The notes: generated from the letters alone by a model not told the origin. Shown: positions 36,284-45,901, counted from the first letter of the stretch. The stretch is 64,000 nt of DNA from Roseiarcus sp963809245 (GCA_963809245.1 CAWEIU010000001.1:310001-374000), one strand, 5' to 3'. Program-made: numbers and translations.

Positions 36284-37065
36284 CCGCCTCATCCCCGTCG
36301 GATCGGTCGCCCCGGCGAATTGTCATCACGGGCGGAACGTCTGGGATCGGGTTTGCGACCGCTGTGCGGCTCGCCCGCGAACCCGGCGCGCGCATTGTCC
36401 TCAACGGCCGCGACGCGACGCGCGGCGAGGCGGCTTGCGGGAGCTTGCGCCAGATCGCACCGGACGCGGCGATCGCCTTCATCGCGGCCGACGTCTCCAA
36501 CAAGGACGGGGCTACGGGGCTGGTGACGCGGGCCTGCGATTATTTGGACGGGCCTATCGACGTGCTCGTGAACGCGGCCGGCGGCGACTTTGTCCCGACG
36601 CTCTTCCATGAGACCTCGCTCGACGAAATCGAAGCGATCGTGCGCCATTGGCTGCTGTCGACGATGGTTTGCTGCTCCGCCGCCCTGCCGCGAATGAACG
36701 ATGGCGCGGCGATCGTGAACGTCGCGTCCGACGCGGCAAAGGTTCCGACTCCCGGCGAGGCGGTGGTCGGCGCCGCCATGGCCGGCATCGCGATGTTCTC
36801 GCGCACCCTGGCGATGGAGGCCAAACGGCGGCGCATCCGGGTCAATGTCGTCACGCCTTCGCTGGTTCGCGACACTCGGACTTTTTCGCGCGTAACCGCA
36901 GGGGGCTTTTCGGCGAAGCTGTTCGAGAAGGCGGCCCGGGCGGCTCATCTCGGCCTCCCTGAGCCTGATGACGTCGCCGCGGCGATCGCGTTTCTCGTCA
37001 GCCCTGATGCGTCGCGCATGACGGGGCAGGTCCTCAGCGTGAACGGCGGAATCTCCGCGGGCTAG
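36280..37065 (+). CDS. SDR-fold protein lacking the catalytic Tyr/Lys
   Basis: This 261-residue Rossmann-fold protein of the short-chain dehydrogenase family keeps the cofactor motif 'ITGGTSGIGFATAV' (about residues 15-28), 'NAAGGDF' and the C-terminal 'MTGQVLSVNGGISAG'. In the active-site segment, where relatives have 'GEAVYAATKGG', this protein has 'GEAVVGAAMAGI', so the catalytic tyrosine is Val and the lysine is Met. It is probably not a normal dehydrogenase; it may be a structural partner, a binding protein or an enzyme of changed chemistry. It overlaps the carboxylase alpha gene by ATGA. Confidence 0.85.
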   Translation: MTASSPSDRSPRRIVITGGTSGIGFATAVRLAREPGARIVLNGRDATRGEAACGSLRQIAPDAAIAFIAADVSNKDGATGLVTRACDYLDGPIDVLVNAAGGDFVPTLFHETSLDEIEAIVRHWLLSTMVCCSAALPRMNDGAAIVNVASDAAKVPTPGEAVVGAAMAGIAMFSRTLAMEAKRRRIRVNVVTPSLVRDTRTFSRVTAGGFSAKLFEKAARAAHLGLPEPDDVAAAIAFLVSPDASRMTGQVLSVNGGISAG

Positions 37066-37118
37066 GCCCACGATTGAGGCTGCTGCGAAATGAACGTCGG
37101 TAGGGAAAGGAAGCGTCT

Positions 37119-37574
37119 ATGCCGGGTCTGTACTTCGAGGAGTTTCATGTCGGCCAGGAATTCCATCACGCGTTTAGCCGAACCGTCACCGAGATGGACA
37201 ATACGATGTTCAGCCTCCTCACCATGAACCCGCAACCGCTCCACCTCGACGCGCATTTCTCGGAAAAGACCGAATTCGGCCAGCGGCTCTTCAACAGTCT
37301 CTACACGCTCGGCATCATGATCGGCATGAGCGTCTACGATACGACGCTCGGCACTACGATCGGCAACCTCGGCATGACCGAAGTCAAATTTCCCAAACCG
37401 GTCTTCCACGGCGACACGCTGAAGGCGCATACCAAGATCGTCTCCACGCGCCTAAGCCGTTCGCGTCCGTCCCAGGGCATCGTCGAGTTCGAGCACACGG
37501 CCACCAATCAGCACGGCGAAGTGGTGGCGACGTGCCGCCGTACGGGGCTGATGCATTGTACGCCGAAAGCGTGA
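37119..37574 (+). CDS. MaoC-type dehydratase
   Basis: This 151-residue hot-dog fold protein has 'MNPQPLHLDAHFSEKTEFGQRLFNSLYTLGIMIGMSV' (about residues 36-72), in which His and neighbouring residues correspond to the hydratase catalytic loop. It resembles the group that includes mesaconyl-CoA hydratase-like proteins. It lies 53 bp after the SDR and ends the rightward operon, converging with the acyl-CoA synthetase gene at 37613. It probably hydrates an unsaturated acyl-CoA made by the carboxylase branch. Confidence 0.82.
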   Translation: MPGLYFEEFHVGQEFHHAFSRTVTEMDNTMFSLLTMNPQPLHLDAHFSEKTEFGQRLFNSLYTLGIMIGMSVYDTTLGTTIGNLGMTEVKFPKPVFHGDTLKAHTKIVSTRLSRSRPSQGIVEFEHTATNQHGEVVATCRRTGLMHCTPKA

Positions 37575-37612
37575 TTTCCAATTTTGTCGGCGGAGGCGGT
37601 GACTGATGAGGG

Positions 37613-39541
37613 TCAGCCGCGCTTGACCGCAGTGAGCACTGCATCGACCGCCGCTTGATCCTCCAGTCCCGTCGTGTCGCCCTGCACGGAGCCCGTCTCG
37701 GCGGCCTCGCGCAGCAAACGCCTCATGATTTTGCCCGCGCGCGTCTTCGGCAGTGACGAGGACACGTAGACCCGGCCGAGTCGCGCAATGCCGCCGATCG
37801 CGCGTTCGACCGCGCTCGCGACCCCCGCCTTGACGGCCTCGGCGTCCGCCCCTGGCCGCAAGGTGACGAAAGCTACGGGGACGGCGCCACGCAAAGCGTC
37901 GCGGACGCCGATCACTGCGACTTCAGCGATGCCCGGTTCCTTCGCGGCCGCGCTTTCGATTTCCATCGTGCTGACGCGATGTGCCGCGATATTGATGACG
38001 TCGTCTGTTCTTCCGAGCACCCAGATCTGGCCTTCGGAGTCCATGACCGCCTCGTCTGACGTGGCGTAGCGCGCGGGGAAACGAGTGAAATAGGATGTGC
38101 GGTAGCGGTCCTCGTCGTCCCAGATTGTCCGCGCGAGCGTCGGGAACGGCGCGGTCAGGACGAGATTTCCGCGAGAGCCCGGCAGCACGGGCTCGCCCGC
38201 CTCGTTGACGACGGCGCAGGAATGTCCTGGCGTCGGCGTTCCGCAACTTCCCAGTTTCAGCGCGTCCACCCCATAAACTGGATAGGTCCATGTCGATCCC
38301 GTTTCGGTCTGGCCGTAGGCGTTGACGACTGGGACGTCGAAAATCCGCTGCGTCCATTCGGCCGTTTCGGGATCCAACGGTTCGCCCTGAGTCGTGATGA
38401 GCCGGAGCCGGGGCGGCCGGCGCTCGCTCACCGCATCGTCGCCCGCCGCTCGCAGCATACGAAGCCCGGTCGGCGCAATCAGAATCTTGGTCACTCCGTG
38501 CCGCGTTGCGCAGTCGAGAAGCCGCGTCTGATTGGGATGATCGAGTGCTCCCTCGTAACAGAGCAACGTCATGCCATGAGAAAGGCCACCGATCACCGCC
38601 TGGATCGGAAACGTCAGCCAACCGACATCGGCGGCGCACCAATAGACGTCATCCGGGGCCGGACCGACCTGCCATTGCACGTTGGCCCACGTCCCGACCA
38701 AGAAACCTGCCGCGCTGTGCACCACGCCTTTCGGCTTGCTTTCGGTTCCTGAGGTGAAAATCAAGAAGGCCGGTTCGTTTGCCTCTATGGGCTCGCAGAC
38801 GCATTCTGCGGGCTGGGAATCGAGCGTCGACCGCCAGTCGCTTTCGCCCGGTTGCAGTTGCAGGTCTGCTCCGGTGCGGTTCACCACCAGCGTGTGGCGC
38901 AACCCGTCCGCGCCTGCACGCGCTTCGCGAAGATTGGCGAGAAGGGGAACCTTGCGGCCTCGCCGATAGGATCCATCGGCGGTTATCGCCAGGACGGCGC
39001 GCGAGGCCTGGAGACGAAGGCGAATCGCCTCGGGCGCAAAGCCGCTGAAAAGCACCGTGTATATCGCGCCGATCCGGTTGCAGGCGTGAATGGCGACGAA
39101 GGCCTCCGGCAGGTTCGGCAAATGGATGGCGACGACGTCGCCCCGCCGCACGCCGAGTGACCTCAGGGCGTTCGCGCAGAGCCGGACCTCGTCGCGCAAC
39201 TCGCGATACGTGAGCCGACGCACATCCCCAGGCTCGCCTTCCCAAATGATTGCGATTTGGTCTGCGCGCGCAGGATTCTCCACGTGTCGATCGACGCAAT
39301 TGTCGGCGACATTCAGGTGGCCGCCGGCGTAGTAGCGAAAATCTCCGAAGTCGCCGTCCCGCAAAGACTCCCACGGACGTTGCCACCGCATGCGCCGCCC
39401 GACCCAAGCCCAGTAGGCGTCAGGCCCTCCGGTGCGCTCTTCGGCGCGCGCCTCTTCCAGCATGGCCGCCTGCTGCGGGACTCGCCAGCGGTCGGGCAGG
39501 GGAACCAAAGGGGAGACCGTCAGCGCTTCGATAGCGTCCAT
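37613..39541 (-). CDS. Acetyl-CoA-synthetase-type acyl-CoA ligase
   Basis: This 642-residue ligase has the acetyl-CoA synthetase layout: N-terminal ACAS_N region 'GGHLNVADNCVDRHVENPARADQIAIIWEGE' (about 73-104), P-loop 'FLIFTSGTESKPKGVVHSAAGF' (about 262), 'NAYGQTETGS' (about 410) and the C-terminal lysine motif 'SSLPKTRAGKIMRRLLR' whose lysine is the usual acetylation target. It activates a short acid such as acetate, propionate or acetoacetate. It is divergent from the acyl-CoA dehydrogenase gene with the shared operator between them. Start ATG follows GGGAGG. Confidence 0.88.
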   Translation of the reverse strand: MDAIEALTVSPLVPLPDRWRVPQQAAMLEEARAEERTGGPDAYWAWVGRRMRWQRPWESLRDGDFGDFRYYAGGHLNVADNCVDRHVENPARADQIAIIWEGEPGDVRRLTYRELRDEVRLCANALRSLGVRRGDVVAIHLPNLPEAFVAIHACNRIGAIYTVLFSGFAPEAIRLRLQASRAVLAITADGSYRRGRKVPLLANLREARAGADGLRHTLVVNRTGADLQLQPGESDWRSTLDSQPAECVCEPIEANEPAFLIFTSGTESKPKGVVHSAAGFLVGTWANVQWQVGPAPDDVYWCAADVGWLTFPIQAVIGGLSHGMTLLCYEGALDHPNQTRLLDCATRHGVTKILIAPTGLRMLRAAGDDAVSERRPPRLRLITTQGEPLDPETAEWTQRIFDVPVVNAYGQTETGSTWTYPVYGVDALKLGSCGTPTPGHSCAVVNEAGEPVLPGSRGNLVLTAPFPTLARTIWDDEDRYRTSYFTRFPARYATSDEAVMDSEGQIWVLGRTDDVINIAAHRVSTMEIESAAAKEPGIAEVAVIGVRDALRGAVPVAFVTLRPGADAEAVKAGVASAVERAIGGIARLGRVYVSSSLPKTRAGKIMRRLLREAAETGSVQGDTTGLEDQAAVDAVLTAVKRG

Positions 39542-39734
39542 ACCTTTTCCTCCCTGGGCGCCGCGCGCTTCAGGCGCGTCGGCGTTTCAGCAAACTGTTG
39601 CTCTCGGCGCCCGCTATCGGCGAGAGCTCCCTGGGTCGTCACACTGGACGAACGCCGCGGCCTCTGAGCCGTCGCGAGAACGGTTGTAGGCGACCGCGCC
39701 GACCTCCGCTCATCTTGATTTCGATTTTATTCTA

Positions 39735-39750
39735 CCTAACGTATGTTAGG
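39735..39750. promoter_or_regulatory. TetR operator copy 2, CCTAAC-GTAT-GTTAGG
   Basis: This has the same 6-bp arms as the operator at 31353, extended here to 7-bp arms (ACCTAAC/GTTAGGT). It lies in the divergent region between the acyl-CoA ligase (start 39541) and acyl-CoA dehydrogenase (start 39816). The second TetR gene ends the rightward arm. Confidence 0.75.
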
Positions 39751-39815
39751 TATTAGACCTGCGTTCCGGCCCTGGGTCAAGCTGGGCTCGCCATGCGCAG
39801 TCGGAGGAATCTGGG

Positions 39816-41006
39816 ATGGCCGAAACTACGTCGCTTGCGAGCAAAGACTCCCCGGAGGCGCTGGGAAGCTCGCCTTATTTTACCGCGGAGCACGAGATGC
39901 TTCGCGACCAAGTGCGTCGCTTCGTCGAGGAGGAAATCAAGCCGCACGGGGAGAGCTGGGAAACGCTCGGGCATGTTCCTCGTGAGGTGCTGCGACGAAT
40001 GGGTTCGCTTGGATTTTTTGGCGTACGATATCCCGAGGCCTATGGCGGATCGGGGATGGACACGCTTGGCAGCGTCGTGCTGGCCGAAGAGCTTGGGCGC
40101 TCGACCTTCTCCGGGGTCGCGATCACCGCCCTTGTCCACGCCGATATGGCTTCAGTGCACGTCTTCAACTCCGGCACGGAGGCGCAGAAGTCCCAGTGGA
40201 TGCCCAAAATCATCGCTGGCGAGGCGATCTGCGCTGTCGCGGTGACCGAGCCAGACGCAGGCTCAGACGTGAAAGCGATCCGAACGACCGCGCACGAGCA
40301 GGATGGCGGGTATGTGCTCAACGGCGCGAAGATGTTCATCACCAACGGCGTTCATGCCGATCTCTATTGCGTCGCCGCCAAGACAGGAGGCGCGGGCAGC
40401 GGAAGCAAGGCGCTGACGATGTTTCTCGTCGAGAGTGGCGCCCCGGGATTTCGTGTCGCCCGCGCGCTCCAGAAGCATGGTTGGCGATCGTCGGATACGG
40501 CGGAGCTGTTTTTTGACAACTGCTTCGTGCCCAGCGAGTCGATCCTCGGCAACGTTGGAACTGGCTTCTATTCGATCATGCGAAATTTCCAGAACGAACG
40601 CATCGTCATCGGCGCCATGGCGATGGGAGAGGCTCAGGCAGCTCTTGCTCTCACGATTGAATATTTGAAGGCTCGCAGAGCTTTCGGCGCCACGCTTTGG
40701 GACAAGCAAGCGATCCGTCAGCGCCTTGCCAAGCGGGCCGCCGAAGTGGAAGCCGGACGCCAACTCGTCTATTCCGTCGCTTGGCGCGACGCGCGTGGCG
40801 AGGACGTGACCCGAGAGGTTTCCATGGCCAAGGCCTACTGCGGGGAACTGGTCAATTCCGTGATGTACGACTGCGTTCAGTTCCACGGCGGAATGGGCTT
40901 CATGAGCGAGAGCGCCATCGAACGAATGTCGCGAGACGCGCGCGTGCAGTCGATCGGCGGCGGCGCCACGGAAGTAATGCTGGAGGAAGTCGCCAAGCGC
41001 ATGTAA
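39816..41006 (+). CDS. Acyl-CoA dehydrogenase
   Basis: This 396-residue flavoprotein removes two hydrogens from an acyl-CoA and passes electrons to ETF. It has 'CAVAVTEPDAGSDVKAIRTTA' and 'GAKMFITNG' (FAD/substrate contacts, about residues 138-175), 'FQNERIVIGAMAMGEAQ' (about 260) and 'QFHGGMGFMSESAIERMSRDARVQSIGGGATEVMLEEVAKRM' at the end. The catalytic glutamate is likely in the C-terminal part. It starts an operon with the second TetR and diverges from the ligase. Branched-chain or citronellyl-type substrates are plausible by context. Confidence 0.9.
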   Translation: MAETTSLASKDSPEALGSSPYFTAEHEMLRDQVRRFVEEEIKPHGESWETLGHVPREVLRRMGSLGFFGVRYPEAYGGSGMDTLGSVVLAEELGRSTFSGVAITALVHADMASVHVFNSGTEAQKSQWMPKIIAGEAICAVAVTEPDAGSDVKAIRTTAHEQDGGYVLNGAKMFITNGVHADLYCVAAKTGGAGSGSKALTMFLVESGAPGFRVARALQKHGWRSSDTAELFFDNCFVPSESILGNVGTGFYSIMRNFQNERIVIGAMAMGEAQAALALTIEYLKARRAFGATLWDKQAIRQRLAKRAAEVEAGRQLVYSVAWRDARGEDVTREVSMAKAYCGELVNSVMYDCVQFHGGMGFMSESAIERMSRDARVQSIGGGATEVMLEEVAKRM

Positions 41007-41040
41007 GCGGTCGCTGCAAGGGGATGAAACGGAAACGGGG

Positions 41041-41673
41041 TTGACCCAGAACGTCTCACTAGATCGCCTGAATCCGGGTCCGGCGGCGCGCGACGGCCGC
41101 ACCAAGCGATCTGTCGTTTCGCGTCAGCAGATTTTGGATGTCGCCGCGAAACTCTTTCGCGCCCGCGGTTATACCGAGACGTCGCTGCGCGACATCGGAA
41201 AGCAGGCCGGACTGAAGGCCGGAAGTCTCTACTACCACTTCGCGTCGAAAGAGGAACTCGCCGCTGAAGTTCTCCGCATAGGGGTCAAGAGAGTGCACCG
41301 CGCCGTCGTCGCGGCCGTCGACTCGCTTGATCCGACCGCGGACGCAAAAGCGAGGCTCGGAGCGGCGATGGCCGCGCACCTCGAGACGCTGCTCGACGCG
41401 AGCGACTTTACGTCGGCCCACATCAGATGTTTCCCCCATGTCCCGGAGACTTTGCGGGCCCAGCTTAGCAACGACCGTCGCGAATACGAGGCCGTTTGGC
41501 GTTCCCTGTTGGACGCCGCAGCGACAAGCGGAGCGCTGCCTCCAGGAATGGATCGAAATGCGGCGCGTCTATTCATACTCGGCGCGTTGAATTGGTCGTT
41601 GGAGTGGTACGATGTCACGCATGGCAGGCCCTCCCAGCTCACACGCTCCCTGCTTGCGGCGTTCACGCGGTGA
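41041..41673 (+). CDS. TetR-family regulator of the acyl-CoA dehydrogenase operon
   Basis: This 210-residue TetR protein has 'SRQQILDVAAKLFRARGYTETSLRDI' with the reading helix 'LKAGSLYYHFASK' (about residues 26-68) and a C-terminal ligand domain ending 'LGALNWSLEWYDVTHGRPSQL'. It is a full-length paralogue of the TetR at 27783, with similar reading helices, which fits the identical operators. The first codon is a TTG at 41041 with a weak AACGGGG upstream; no ATG is in frame nearby, so the start is uncertain. It lies 34 bases after the acyl-CoA dehydrogenase gene. Confidence 0.84.
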   Translation: MTQNVSLDRLNPGPAARDGRTKRSVVSRQQILDVAAKLFRARGYTETSLRDIGKQAGLKAGSLYYHFASKEELAAEVLRIGVKRVHRAVVAAVDSLDPTADAKARLGAAMAAHLETLLDASDFTSAHIRCFPHVPETLRAQLSNDRREYEAVWRSLLDAAATSGALPPGMDRNAARLFILGALNWSLEWYDVTHGRPSQLTRSLLAAFTR

Positions 41674-42363
41674 AGGGGCGATCGACGAGCGACGCCTAGG
41701 AGCGGATCGCAAGCGACCTGCAGGCCCACGCCGATAGTCGACCCCAAAACACCTTGCACCGCTACGCCAGACAGACGGCCAGACGGTTGGTGTGTTGGCC
41801 GCTGGATTGCTCCGTCGACGCGCCGCGCGTCGCTATACCAACGTACAGGACTCATCAAACCAATCCACTATTTCAACCACCTTTCAGATAGTGGCGTGGC
41901 ACAGCTTGGCCGAACTACGGTTGGATGGAGGTAGGCTGCGCGGCCGCGGAGAAGGAAGCGACGGGCGCGGATCGACGGCGCCCTAGGTACACCGGTCGAC
42001 CCTGTAGTCTGGCGCCACCCGCCAGCCGGGAGTTTTCACTTGGGAACACATGTATCGAACCACGACCGAGAGGCGGTCTTCGCAGATGGCGTCCCCGATC
42101 AAGACGAACGGCCAGATCGTGGGCGCTATCTGTCAGGAGGACCAGGTGTTGGCCGAGGCAGCTGTCGCCCGTCAGGGGCTGGAGAAGCCCCTCCGTGCGG
42201 AACAGCAGAGAGCGGACATGGCGCCGTCGTTGGAGGCCTGTACCCCGGCTAGTTCGCCGCGCAGAGCTCTACACCTGACCATCGAGCCGATCCGGTTCTG
42301 CCGATGCACGCTCAGCGTTGAAAACGCTCGCAATTCTTCAGACCACTGCAAGGGAGTTTGGTC
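41674..42363. other. Intergenic stretch, no confident gene
   Basis: About 690 bases lie between tetR and fdhA. Short frames exist on both strands but none looks conserved. One piece (about 42092-42160, plus strand, 'SPIKTNGQIVGAI') weakly recalls the end of a PAS domain, perhaps a sensor relic. There are no obvious repeats or terminators. Confidence 0.4.
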
Positions 42364-43554
42364 GTGAGCAAAAATCGTGGCGTCGTCTACACCAAGCCCG
42401 GAGAAGTCCAAGTTCAGGACATCGCCGATCCCAAGTTCGAGAACCCGCAAGGCCGCAAGATCGAACACGGCGTGATCCTGAAAGTCGTTTCGACCAATAT
42501 CTGCGGATCCGATCAGCACATGGTCCGCGGCCGCACGAGCGCCCCGGCAGGAATGGTGCTCGGGCACGAGATCACCGGTGAGGTGATAGAGAAGGGGACG
42601 GATGTCGAGATGATCGCGTTGGGGGATCTCGTTTCGGTGCCGTTCAACGTCGCCTGTGGACGATGCCGCACCTGCCGGGAGATGAATACCGGGGTTTGCC
42701 TGACGGTCAATCCGGGCCGCGCCGGCGGCGCCTATGGCTATGTCGACATGGGCGGCTGGATCGGCGGGCAGGCCCGCTACGTCATGGTCCCCTATGCCGA
42801 TTTCAACCTGCTCAAATTCCCGGACAAGGACGAGGCCCTGTCCAAGATCATGGATCTGACCATGCTGACGGACATCCTGCCGACCGGCTTCCACGGCGCC
42901 TTGAACGCGGGCGTTAAGCCGGGCTCGACGGTCTATGTCGCCGGCGCCGGTCCAGTAGGCTTGGCGGCGGCCGCCTCCGCTCATCTCCTGGGCGCGGCGG
43001 TGATCATGATCGGCGACATGAACGAGGCGCGGCTAAGCCACGCCAGGAAGGTCGGCTTCGTGCCGATAGATCTCACCAAGCACGATCGCCTGGGCGAGCA
43101 GGTGGCCGCGATCGTCGGCGAACCCACGGTGGATTCGGTCATCGATGCGGTGGGTTTCGAAGCCAAGGGCCATGGAGGGGGCGATCAGCCCGCCATCGTG
43201 CTGAACCAGGCGATGGAGATCATCCGGCCGGCTGGCGCCATCGGCATTCCGGGATTGTATGTCACCGAAGATCCCGGTGCGCACGAGGAGGCCGCCAGGA
43301 CCGGCAGCCTCAGTCTTCGCCTGGGTCTCGGCTGGTCCAAGGCGAACTCCTTCCACACCGGCCAGACGCCCGTCTTGCGCTACAATCGCCAGCTCATGAT
43401 GGCGCTGCTGAACGACCGCCTGCCGATCGCGAAGATCGTCAATGCCAGAGCCATCAGCCTGGAGGATGCGCCGAAGGGCTACGCCGAATTCGACAAGGGC
43501 GTCGCCGCCAAATTCGTGCTCGACCCGCACGGCTTGCTGGCGAAAGCGGCCTGA
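42364..43554 (+). CDS. fdhA: Formaldehyde dehydrogenase, glutathione-independent
   Basis: This 396-residue zinc- and NAD-dependent dehydrogenase oxidises formaldehyde to formate without a thiol cofactor. The catalytic zinc region is 'NICGSDQHMVRGRT' and 'GHEITGEVIEKG' (about residues 42-75), the structural zinc cysteines are in 'ACGRCRTCREMNTGVC' (about 96-112), and the NAD motif is 'VYVAGAGPVGLAAAASA' (about 193-209). 'GGDQPAIVLNQ' is typical of the Pseudomonas putida-type enzyme. The GTG at 42364 is taken because AAGGGAG lies seven bases upstream. No neighbour shares its direction. Confidence 0.92.
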   Translation: MSKNRGVVYTKPGEVQVQDIADPKFENPQGRKIEHGVILKVVSTNICGSDQHMVRGRTSAPAGMVLGHEITGEVIEKGTDVEMIALGDLVSVPFNVACGRCRTCREMNTGVCLTVNPGRAGGAYGYVDMGGWIGGQARYVMVPYADFNLLKFPDKDEALSKIMDLTMLTDILPTGFHGALNAGVKPGSTVYVAGAGPVGLAAAASAHLLGAAVIMIGDMNEARLSHARKVGFVPIDLTKHDRLGEQVAAIVGEPTVDSVIDAVGFEAKGHGGGDQPAIVLNQAMEIIRPAGAIGIPGLYVTEDPGAHEEAARTGSLSLRLGLGWSKANSFHTGQTPVLRYNRQLMMALLNDRLPIAKIVNARAISLEDAPKGYAEFDKGVAAKFVLDPHGLLAKAA

Positions 43555-43714
43555 TCATAACGTGCAATTTCAGGCGGAAGCGACGGCGTCGCGCCACGCG
43601 CCCATCCGCCCATCGAGTTGAACCATCTCATCGTTCCCGCCGGCGAGCGTCGCGCCGGCGGTGCGATGGAGGAGACCAACGACCGGCGCCGGCCTCAAGC
43701 CGTCGCAGACGCGC

Positions 43715-45058
43715 CTAACCTAAATAAGCTCCGTTGGCGACCAAGCGCGAGCGGAGAAGCGCGACGTCGATGCGATCGGGCGGGGCGGCAGAGGCCAGCG
43801 CGATGTCGGCCGCGGTCCCCGCCGCCTCACCCGTCACGAAGCAGCCGCCGGAGACGCGCGCGGCCGACTGGCCGTCGTGGGTCATCGAGGCACAGCGGCC
43901 GGCGACGAAGAGATTGCTGAGCCCCTGCGGCACGATCATGCGGTAGGGCAACTGGCAGTAGCCGCGCGATTCGGGGATGGGTGGGAACTTGATCACGATG
44001 TCGCCGGCGACATGCGCCTCGACCGGCCAACCGTTGACGCCGATGCTGTCGTCAAAATCGGCACAGCCGAGCACGTCCTCCTCGGTGAGCTGATAGGCGC
44101 CGGTGACGCGGCGGGTCTCGCGCACGCCGAGTTGCGGGCCGAGTTCGACAATGTAGGCGCGCTCGAATCCGGGCGTGTTGGCCTTGATGAAGTCGAACAC
44201 GTCCCAGGCCTGGCGGCGGCCTTGGATCTCACCCTCCGTGAGTTCCTCGACGTCGAGCGCGTCGAGCGGACCCCCGTCGGGCCGCTTGACCTGCGTGCAG
44301 TTGGCGCGCCACTCCGTCGGATCGCGCTGCGGCCGCACAATGACGCCCTTGCGCGGGAATCGTTTGGCGCCTGTGCGCTCGGCTTCGTTCATCAGCTTGG
44401 GAATGATCTCCCAGGCCCTCCCTGCGCGCTCGGGGTCGACGTTCGCGATGCGGAACAGCATTGAGGAATAGAGCATGCCGCCGCGGCCGTCGCCTTTTTC
44501 GAAAGGCGCGCCCGCCCAGGCCGCGAGATCGCCGTCGCCGGAGCAATCGATGAACATCTCGCCGCGCACCGCCGCGCGCCCTTCCTTCGTCTCGAGGAAC
44601 AGCGCCTTGATACGGCCTTCCTCCGTCAGCGCGCCGACCGCCAGCGCGTGATAGAGAATCTTGACGCCGGCCGCGGCGAGCAATTCGTCCGCCGCCACCT
44701 TGTAAGCCGAGGTGTCGTAGGCCTGCGCCTGGATCTTGTTCTGGAACGACAGATGCGGGGCGTTGAGACCGCCGAGCCTGTCGATGCGTTCGAGGAATTC
44801 CGTCGAGACGCCATGGACAACGCGCTTATGCTCGCCGTAGACGTTGGCGTACAGGCCGCAGAAATTGGTGACGCCAGCCGCCGTGCCCATGCCGCCAAGA
44901 AAGCCGTAGCGTTCGATCAGCAGCGTCTTGCGGCCGGTGCGTCCGGCCGCCGTCGCCGCGGCGATGCCGGCCGGCCCGCCGCCGAGAACGACGACTTCGT
45001 ATTCGCCGACGATCGGCGTGGCGCGGGCGGGTTCGGCGAGGCTCGCAATCGGGTTCAT
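43715..45058 (-). CDS. FAD-dependent oxidoreductase (FAD_oxidored family)
   Basis: This 447-residue flavoprotein has an N-terminal FAD motif 'VVVLGGGPAGIAAATAAGRTGRKTLLIERYGFLGGMGT' (about residues 23-60), 'FIDCSGDGDLAAWAG' (about 169) and C-terminal 'LFVAGRCASMTHDGQSAARVSGGCFVTGEAAGTAA' (about 385-420). This layout is that of the FAD_oxidored (PF12831) group. It is the last gene of livK-H-M-G-F, SDR, this gene. It probably oxidises or reduces a substrate imported by the Liv transporter. Specific function unknown. Confidence 0.83.
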   Translation of the reverse strand: MNPIASLAEPARATPIVGEYEVVVLGGGPAGIAAATAAGRTGRKTLLIERYGFLGGMGTAAGVTNFCGLYANVYGEHKRVVHGVSTEFLERIDRLGGLNAPHLSFQNKIQAQAYDTSAYKVAADELLAAAGVKILYHALAVGALTEEGRIKALFLETKEGRAAVRGEMFIDCSGDGDLAAWAGAPFEKGDGRGGMLYSSMLFRIANVDPERAGRAWEIIPKLMNEAERTGAKRFPRKGVIVRPQRDPTEWRANCTQVKRPDGGPLDALDVEELTEGEIQGRRQAWDVFDFIKANTPGFERAYIVELGPQLGVRETRRVTGAYQLTEEDVLGCADFDDSIGVNGWPVEAHVAGDIVIKFPPIPESRGYCQLPYRMIVPQGLSNLFVAGRCASMTHDGQSAARVSGGCFVTGEAAGTAADIALASAAPPDRIDVALLRSRLVANGAYLG

Positions 45059-45089
45059 GTCTATGATCCTGCTTAAGGGAAGACGAAGC

Positions 45090-45901
45090 TCAGTCCGCGA
45101 CGCCCAGCGTCACGCCGCCGTCGATCTTGATTTCCGCGCCCGTGATGAAGCGGGCTGACGGCGAAGCAAGAAACAGGGCGGCGCCGACGATGTCGTCGGG
45201 GGTTCCGATGCGATGCATCGGGCAATGCTCGGCGAAGCGGCTTTGCGTTTGCGGGTCTTGCAAGCGTCCACCGGCGATGCCGGTGGCGACCGGTCCTGGG
45301 GCGATGGCGTTGACCGCGATCGAATGGCGCGCGAGCTCGAGCGCGATCTGACGCACGAATTGCGCGACCGCCGCCTTCGAGGCGACATAGGGCGTTCCCA
45401 CCAGCGTCTCGACGCGCGTCGCGGAGATCGACGAGGTGACGATAATGCGCCCACCGCCGCGAGCCTTGAGATGCGGAACCGCCGCCTGGATGGTGCGGAA
45501 CACCGAGCCGAGGTTGACGGACACGACCCGATCGAAGAAATCCGGCGCGATCGTCTCGATAGCAGCCGGCGGATTGCGCTCGCGGTCGAAGGTCAGAAAG
45601 CCTGGACCGCCGCTGATGCCGGCGTTGGCGTAGACGACGTCGAGCCCGTCGCGGTCGGCGACGTCCGCGAAGGCTTTCTTGAGCGCGACTTCGTCAGTCG
45701 CGTCGACCGCGGCCCACGAGACCTCGGCGCCGTCGCGCGACAATTCTTTCGCCGCCGCCTGCGCCGCGTCGGCGTTCAGGTCGAAGAGGGCGACCTTCGC
45801 ACCGTTGTCGGCGAGCGCGCCGGCGATCGCACAGCCGATTCCCGATGCGCCGCCGGTAACGACGGCGCTGAGGCCTTTGACGCTGAACAGGTGATCGATC
45901 T

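Noticed and set aside
42040..42367. Short plus-strand frames before fdhA
   Set aside because: They end inside or just before the fdhA start, share no clear motif beyond a weak PAS-like piece, and have no ribosome-binding site.
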